From contig JAJPKN010000072.1 of NCBI GenBank assembly GCA_021323695.1, forward strand, positions 1 to 64,000: 64,000 nt of DNA, read 5' to 3'. The notes under the pieces are model-generated. The model saw nothing but the letters and a program-made list of their open reading frames with translations. It searched no databases and was not told the DNA's origin. The DNA is from Actinomycetota bacterium (lineage in GTDB: Bacteria; Actinomycetota; Acidimicrobiia; Acidimicrobiales; Palsa-688). This document shows, piece after piece, positions 59,895-64,000 of the stretch. Made by a program: the position numbers and the translations under genes. Each line of letters opens with the position of its first letter. Within the stretch, counting starts at the first letter, position 1.

Positions 59895-60413
59895 TCACGG
59901 ACCGCTGGCCAGGGGCTCCGCCTGGCCGTGAGGCCGGGTGTGAGCCGCCACTTCCAAGGTGACGGCCACCGCCTCCTCGAAAGCGGCTTGTACGGCCGGC
60001 GAGAAGCCCTCTCCGTGGGAGAAGTCCTCGCCCTCGATGCCCACGACGGCCAGCCGGGCGGGCCCCTGGCCTAACGCCAGGGCCAGGTGGTACACGTCGG
60101 GCAAGGACAGGCCGTGGGTGCTGGGCGGAGCGGGGCCGCGGGCTATGTCTTCCACCCAGGTGACGCTTACGGTGCCGGGGCGCTGCCCCGAGCAGGCCGC
60201 ATCGACCACGATGGCGAGGTCGGCGCCGTCCCACCACCCGAGCAGGTCGAGCGGTTCAGCGAACGGGCCGGCATGGCAGGCCTGCAGCCCCGGCCCACCA
60301 GCTAGGCCAGGCCCACCAGCCAGGTACCCGGCCACCCGCTCTGCCACTGCCGGCCCCACCCCGTCATCGTGCCGGAGGGTGTTGCCGATGCCCGCCACGA
60401 CTACTCGGGTCAT
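59895..60413 (-). CDS. NiFe-hydrogenase maturation protease
   Basis: A 172-residue HycI/HoxW-type protease that trims the large subunit after nickel insertion. GIGNTLRHDDGVGPAVAERV has the Ni-sensing Asp16, VVDAACSG a central block, and STHGLSLPDVYHLALAL the late His. It is the last gene of the hydrogenase operon; its ATG overlaps the large-subunit stop. Confidence 0.92.
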   Translation of the reverse strand: MTRVVVAGIGNTLRHDDGVGPAVAERVAGYLAGGPGLAGGPGLQACHAGPFAEPLDLLGWWDGADLAIVVDAACSGQRPGTVSVTWVEDIARGPAPPSTHGLSLPDVYHLALALGQGPARLAVVGIEGEDFSHGEGFSPAVQAAFEEAVAVTLEVAAHTRPHGQAEPLASGP

Positions 60414-61738
60414 GGCTGGTGCTCCACGGTCACGTCCAGGAAATGGGCGGCGCAACTGATGCACGGGTCGTGGTTGCGCACCGCCATCTCCGCCCGGCGC
60501 GTCAGTTCTTCCGGAGGCGAACCCAAGTTGGCCTGGGCCACCTCTCGCAGGTCGGCTTCGATGGCCAGCTGGTTCTGGGACGTGGGGGGGACGATGCGCG
60601 CCTTGCGGACGAGGCCGTCGGGCCCGATCTCGTAGCGGTGCAGCAGCACTCCTCGGGGCGCCTCGGTGGCACCAGCCCCGGCCCGCGCCGGCCCTGAGCC
60701 ACCTAGCGGTGGCAGTGGTGTGGCAGCCGGGGAGGGGGGCTCGTACGAACCGATCAGGCGCAGGGCCTCTTCGCACGCCACCACCAGCTCGACTGCTCGC
60801 ACGACGATGCTGCGGAACGGGTTTGTGCACGGCGCCGTCAGCCCGGCGCGGGTGGCCGCTTCGCGGGCCAACGGAGTGAGCGCGGCCTGGTTGAGCGCGA
60901 ACCGGGCCAGGGGGCCGGTCAGGTAGGCGTCCCGCCCGAACAGCCGAGAGTGCAACGCGGTGGACCGCTCGACGTGCTCCTCGACGGCCACGTCGGCGAA
61001 CTCGGCCGGGGACAGCCCGAGCCCGGTCGAGCTGGCCACCCGTCCTGCCTCCAAGGGGTACTGCCCGTTGGGGCCCCGCAGGGCCACGAAAATGTAGTCC
61101 CGTTCGATGTCGGGGAACTCAAAGCCGCTCACCCATTCCACGGTCTCGAGCGACGCGTCCAGGGCTTGTTGGAGCGGTTCGCGCAGGGCGGCAATGTCCC
61201 GGGGCGACGGTGCCCGGTAGAAACCTCCTACCCGCACGTTGACCGGGTGGATGGCCCGGCCTCCCACCACTTCCATCACCCGGTTGCCCGTCTTTTTGAG
61301 CGCCAGGCCCCGCCGCACCGCCCGGGCAGCGCTCTCGCCCAGGCCAGCCAGTTGGACGGCGTCCTGGCACCCGAAGAAGTCCGGCGCGTGCAGGAAGTAG
61401 ATGTGCAGTGCATGGCTTTGCAGCCATTCCCCGCAGTAGAGGAGCCGCCTCAGGGCCTGCACCTCCGGCCCCACCGGCAGGGCCAGGGCCTCTTCGATGG
61501 CGGCGCAGGAGCTCATCTGGTAGGCCACCGGGCAGATGCCGCAGATGCGGGCTGTGATGTCGGGGACTTCCGTGCAGTGGCGGCCCACCAGGAAGGCCTC
61601 GAAGAACCGAGGGGGTTCGTATATGTTGAGGGCCACGTCCCGGATGGCCCCGTCCTGCACGACGACCCGCAGCCCGCCTTCACCTTCCACGCGGGCGAGG
61701 GCGCCCACCTCGACTGAGTGGTGGCGGCCGTGGGTCAT
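60410..61738 (-). CDS. NiFe-hydrogenase large (alpha) subunit, group 3b type
   Basis: A 442-residue catalytic subunit. The L1 motif [16 protein letters not shown] (Cys66, Cys69) and L2 [12 protein letters not shown] (Cys426, Cys429) bind Ni-Fe. The residues beyond L2 ([13 protein letters not shown]) would be the cleaved tail; that cleavage follows the His is inferred from other hydrogenases. Sequence style and neighbours match NADP-linked cytoplasmic hydrogenases (HydA/HyhL). ATG 61738 overlaps the small-subunit stop. Confidence 0.93.
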   Translation of the reverse strand: MTHGRHHSVEVGALARVEGEGGLRVVVQDGAIRDVALNIYEPPRFFEAFLVGRHCTEVPDITARICGICPVAYQMSSCAAIEEALALPVGPEVQALRRLLYCGEWLQSHALHIYFLHAPDFFGCQDAVQLAGLGESAARAVRRGLALKKTGNRVMEVVGGRAIHPVNVRVGGFYRAPSPRDIAALREPLQQALDASLETVEWVSGFEFPDIERDYIFVALRGPNGQYPLEAGRVASSTGLGLSPAEFADVAVEEHVERSTALHSRLFGRDAYLTGPLARFALNQAALTPLAREAATRAGLTAPCTNPFRSIVVRAVELVVACEEALRLIGSYEPPSPAATPLPPLGGSGPARAGAGATEAPRGVLLHRYEIGPDGLVRKARIVPPTSQNQLAIEADLREVAQANLGSPPEELTRRAEMAVRNHDPCISCAAHFLDVTVEHQP

Positions 61739-62616
61739 CGTCCGGCCGCCTCCTGGGCGGCCGCCTCGCTGGCGCTGGCCTGGTGGGCGGCGCCTCCTCT
61801 GGTAGTGGCCTCCTGAGCGGCGGCCTCCTGAGCGGCGGCCTCCTGGGCGGCGGCCTCCTGAGCGAACTCAGGGGCGCCGGCGGTGAAGGTTCGCAACAGC
61901 CGCAGCTGGGCTTCAGGCGTTGCCCCGTCGGCGGCCAGCCGGGCCGACAGCGACGAGGTGTTGGCTGTGGCCGCAGGGCCGAAGCAGCCGAAGCAGCCTC
62001 GCCCGACCGACGGGCACAGGGCGCCGCAGCCGGCCCTGGTCACCGGGCCAAGGCAGGGAACGGAGCTCGCCACCAGGAGGCACACGTTGCCCTTGGCTTT
62101 GCATTCCTGGCAAACCGAAAAAGTCGGGATGCGAGGGGCGCGCCCGGCCAGGGTGGCAGTGACCAGCTCCAGTAGCTGGTAGCGGTCCACCGGGCAGCCG
62201 CGCAGCTCGAAGTCGACCTTCACGTACGCGGAGATCGGCGCCGAGGTGGCCAGCGCTCGGATGAACTCAGGGTGGGCGTAGACGGTGCTCACGTAGTCGC
62301 CCACCTCGGCGTAGTTGCGCAGGCTCTGGATCCCCCCCGCGGTGGCGCAGGCCCCGATGGCCACCACCAGCCGGGAAGCGGCTCTCACCTCCTTGGCCCG
62401 CTCGATGTCGTGGGGGGTCGTCACTGACCCCTCGACCAGAGATATGTCATAGGGCCCCTCGGCGACCGCGCTGGTCATCTCCAAGAAATAGGAGATGTCC
62501 ACGGCCTGAGGGAGGGCGAGCAGCTCGTCCTCCAGGTCGAGCAGCGAGAGCTGGCAGCCGTCGCAGGAGGCGAACTTCCAGACCGCCAGGCGGGGCCGTT
62601 TGGCCGTGGTGGTCAC
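61735..62616 (-). CDS. NiFe-hydrogenase small (delta) subunit with EAAAQ tail
   Basis: A 293-residue Fe-S subunit without Tat signal, so cytoplasmic. [11 protein letters not shown] (Cys18, Cys21), [20 protein letters not shown] and a Cys-rich C-terminal region ([26 protein letters not shown]) hold three 4Fe-4S clusters. The last ~40 residues contain EAAAQ repeats from 15-bp tandem DNA. GTG 62616 overlaps the upstream stop (GTGA). Confidence 0.92.
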   Translation of the reverse strand: MTTTAKRPRLAVWKFASCDGCQLSLLDLEDELLALPQAVDISYFLEMTSAVAEGPYDISLVEGSVTTPHDIERAKEVRAASRLVVAIGACATAGGIQSLRNYAEVGDYVSTVYAHPEFIRALATSAPISAYVKVDFELRGCPVDRYQLLELVTATLAGRAPRIPTFSVCQECKAKGNVCLLVASSVPCLGPVTRAGCGALCPSVGRGCFGCFGPAATANTSSLSARLAADGATPEAQLRLLRTFTAGAPEFAQEAAAQEAAAQEAAAQEATTRGGAAHQASASEAAAQEAAGR

Positions 62617-63479
62617 AGCTCTGCCTCCGCCAGCAGCCGGCTGGCCTGCGGGTAGGTGACCACCGGGCCGTCCCGGCACAACAGGAACGGCCCGAGCTGG
62701 CAATGGCCGCACAGGCCGGTCCCGCACTGCATGTTGCGCTCGAGCGACACCCGCAGGCGGATCGAGGTGGGCAGCACGCCCCGTTCTATCAGGGCTTGCA
62801 CGGTGTGGCGCATCATGACCTCCGGCCCGCAGACCAGGGCCATCGCCCGGTGGGCGTCGAAGCCGGCGGAGCCGACCAGGCTGGTGACCACCCCCACGTT
62901 GCCCTCCCAGCCCGAGGTGGCCATGTCCACGGTGACCGCCACCTCGGCGTGGGCCCGCCAGGCGTCCAGGTCCCGCCGGAAGATCAGCTGGTCCGGTGTG
63001 CGCGCCCCCACCAGCACCACCACCTTGCGGGGCCCCATGGGCAGGCCGGCCCGGTCGAGCAGGACCTGCACGGCGCCCCGGAGGGGGGCCAGGCCGATGC
63101 CGCCGGCGACCACGACCACGTCGGCGTGAGCGAACGCGTCGAGCCCCCAGTCGGTGCCGAAGGGGCCGCGCACGCCCACCAGGGAGCCGACCGGGGCCCG
63201 GCACAGTGCGGCCGTCACCGGCCCCACCTCCCGGATGGTGTGGAGCAAGGGGCGGGAGCCGGGCCGGCTGCTGATGGAGATGGGCACTTCGCCCACGCCG
63301 AAGGCGGTGAGCATGTTGAACTGGCCGGGGTGGAAGGCAAAGCTGCGGCCGTCGGTCGGCTCCAAGGCCAGCGTGGCTACGTCCGGGGCCTCTTGTTCCC
63401 GGCCGGCCACACGGAAGGTGGCCGGGGTGAAGGGGCCGGTGGGAGCCGGGGCTGGCGAAGGCTCAGTGAGGGTGGCCAT
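62613..63479 (-). CDS. Hydrogenase FAD/NAD(P)-binding (gamma) subunit
   Basis: A 288-residue ferredoxin-reductase-like subunit passing electrons to NAD(P). FHPGQFNML and PISISSRPG are the flavin site, [15 protein letters not shown] the nucleotide site, and a C-terminal 2Fe-2S site [17 protein letters not shown] follows. It matches HydG/HyhG of group 3b (sulf)hydrogenases. It overlaps the cNMP gene by 17 bp. Confidence 0.92.
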   Translation of the reverse strand: MATLTEPSPAPAPTGPFTPATFRVAGREQEAPDVATLALEPTDGRSFAFHPGQFNMLTAFGVGEVPISISSRPGSRPLLHTIREVGPVTAALCRAPVGSLVGVRGPFGTDWGLDAFAHADVVVVAGGIGLAPLRGAVQVLLDRAGLPMGPRKVVVLVGARTPDQLIFRRDLDAWRAHAEVAVTVDMATSGWEGNVGVVTSLVGSAGFDAHRAMALVCGPEVMMRHTVQALIERGVLPTSIRLRVSLERNMQCGTGLCGHCQLGPFLLCRDGPVVTYPQASRLLAEAEL

Positions 63480-63948
63480 CGCTGGTGGTGCCGTTGCCGT
63501 AGAGGTCGAGCAGCCGGAGGCGGGTCTGCTGGAGGCGCTCCAGGACTATGGGGGTGAACCGCTTGAGCAGCTCGTAGCCGAGGGCGGGGTCGCCTTCGAG
63601 CTTGGCCCTGAGGCAGGGCCCGTCCAAGGCGAACGCCTCCACCCGCTCGACGGCCCGGGCGTCGAACTGCCACAGGAACGGGGGGAACAACCAGGACAGG
63701 CCCAGCGCCTCGCCTGGCCCCAGGGTCTGGACCAGCAGGTGGCCCTTGCCCGGCGCGTGGGCGGAGAGGGCCACCTTGCCCTGGCGGAGGAGGTAGAAGG
63801 TCTTGGCGTCGGCACCCTCGGTGAGGATCAGCTCCCCAGGCTCGAAGCTCACGTCGCTGGCGCAGGCCGACAAAGCCCCTATGGCGGCTGGGGGCAGGTC
63901 GGCGAACAGTGGGTGCGCCGCCAGCTGGGAGGCGGTGGAAGGGCTCAT
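63463..63948 (-). CDS. Cyclic-nucleotide-binding-fold protein of the hydrogenase operon
   Basis: A 161-residue cNMP-binding-like beta barrel (EPGELILTEGADAKTFYLLRQGKV) with a C-terminal helix and no helix-turn-helix. The phosphate cassette that normally reads GE(L/I)AL and RxA is replaced by GEALGLSWLFPP then FDARAVERV, so cAMP binding is unlikely. Such proteins accompany group 3b hydrogenases in actinobacteria; the role may be structural or redox-related, by inference. ATG 63948 overlaps an upstream stop (ATGA). Confidence 0.8.
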   Translation of the reverse strand: MSPSTASQLAAHPLFADLPPAAIGALSACASDVSFEPGELILTEGADAKTFYLLRQGKVALSAHAPGKGHLLVQTLGPGEALGLSWLFPPFLWQFDARAVERVEAFALDGPCLRAKLEGDPALGYELLKRFTPIVLERLQQTRLRLLDLYGNGTTSDGHPH

Positions 63949-64000
63949 GGCTCAGGCTCCTCCTCTGTCGGCGCGGCGCCGTCGCTGGCGCGAAGGGCCG
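63945..64000 (-). CDS. 3' end of the next upstream hydrogenase-operon gene (partial)
   Basis: A frame entering from beyond the window ends with an acidic tail (APTEEEPEP) at a TGA that overlaps the cNMP-protein ATG (ATGA). By operon order it could be the 4Fe-4S beta (HydB-type) subunit missing from the set. Only 18 codons are visible. Confidence 0.4.
   Translation of the reverse strand, partial: ALRASDGAAPTEEEPEP

Noticed and set aside
59815-59898. Bridging frame between the hydrogenase protease and galM
   Set aside because: A frame starts at the GTGA of the protease stop but ends 29 nt before galM, which has its own -10 box.

Overview
The window is about 72% GC bacterial chromosome, almost fully coding. 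It looks like a high-GC actinobacterium outside the mycobacteria and Streptomyces, most likely Acidimicrobiia-like; the class is an inference. The evidence is a mycothiol synthase gene (mshD), a BldC-type DNA-binding domain, a SepIVA-like DivIVA protein beside yceD and rpmF, UvrD2 with an HRDC tail, a two-subunit 2-oxoglutarate:ferredoxin oxidoreductase and a group 3b-type NiFe hydrogenase. No phage, insertion sequence, CRISPR array or tRNA gene was seen. No gene-free stretch exceeds 300 bases.

Layout. 1-501: end of an rRNA operon (23S 3' end, 5S, hairpin). 681-10729: mixed metabolic and repair genes (TPR protein, OB-fold protein, HAD hydrolase, class I aldolase, korAB, plsC, PIG-L deacetylase, xthA, a small unknown). 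10795-15433: a large AAA/LuxR regulator facing uvrD2. 15537-29563: a block mostly on the minus strand (plsX, rpmF, yceD, sepIVA, coaD, rsmD, recG, fakA-like; rpmB on plus; GAF-BldC protein, thiL, PH protein, ddl, murF, hydrolase). 29680-38949: acpP, rnc, mutM, smc and ftsY on plus, with a large membrane protein on minus between smc and ftsY. Inverting 15.5-29.6 kb would restore the classical order ddl-thiL-rpmB-fakA-recG-rsmD-coaD-sepIVA-yceD-rpmF-plsX-acpP-rnc-mutM-smc-ftsY. 39030-43919: rlmN, UDP-sulfoquinovose synthase, mshD, nth. 44270-49662: hisD-hisC-hisB-hisH-hisA-hisF. 49673-53640: GroES-like, small membrane, epimerase-like and polytopic membrane proteins. 53688-58886: hisI, trpE, ygfZ-like, MFS transporter, bioD-like. 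58851-64000: aldose epimerase, then a minus-strand hydrogenase operon that runs off the window end.

Two patterns go beyond the gene list. First, 21 genes have a TAnnnT box only 5-9 nt (most often 7) upstream of an ATG or GTG, which points to widespread leaderless transcription and fixes many starts. Second, several gaps inside operons are bridged by short reading frames whose start overlaps the upstream stop and whose stop overlaps the downstream start (ATGA/GTGA/TTGA). The clearest case lies between hisA and hisF: five perfect 17-bp repeats each encode MRAVRP-stop, and each is chained by ATGA to the next and finally to hisF. Related structures occur before hisB, trpE, coaD and recG.
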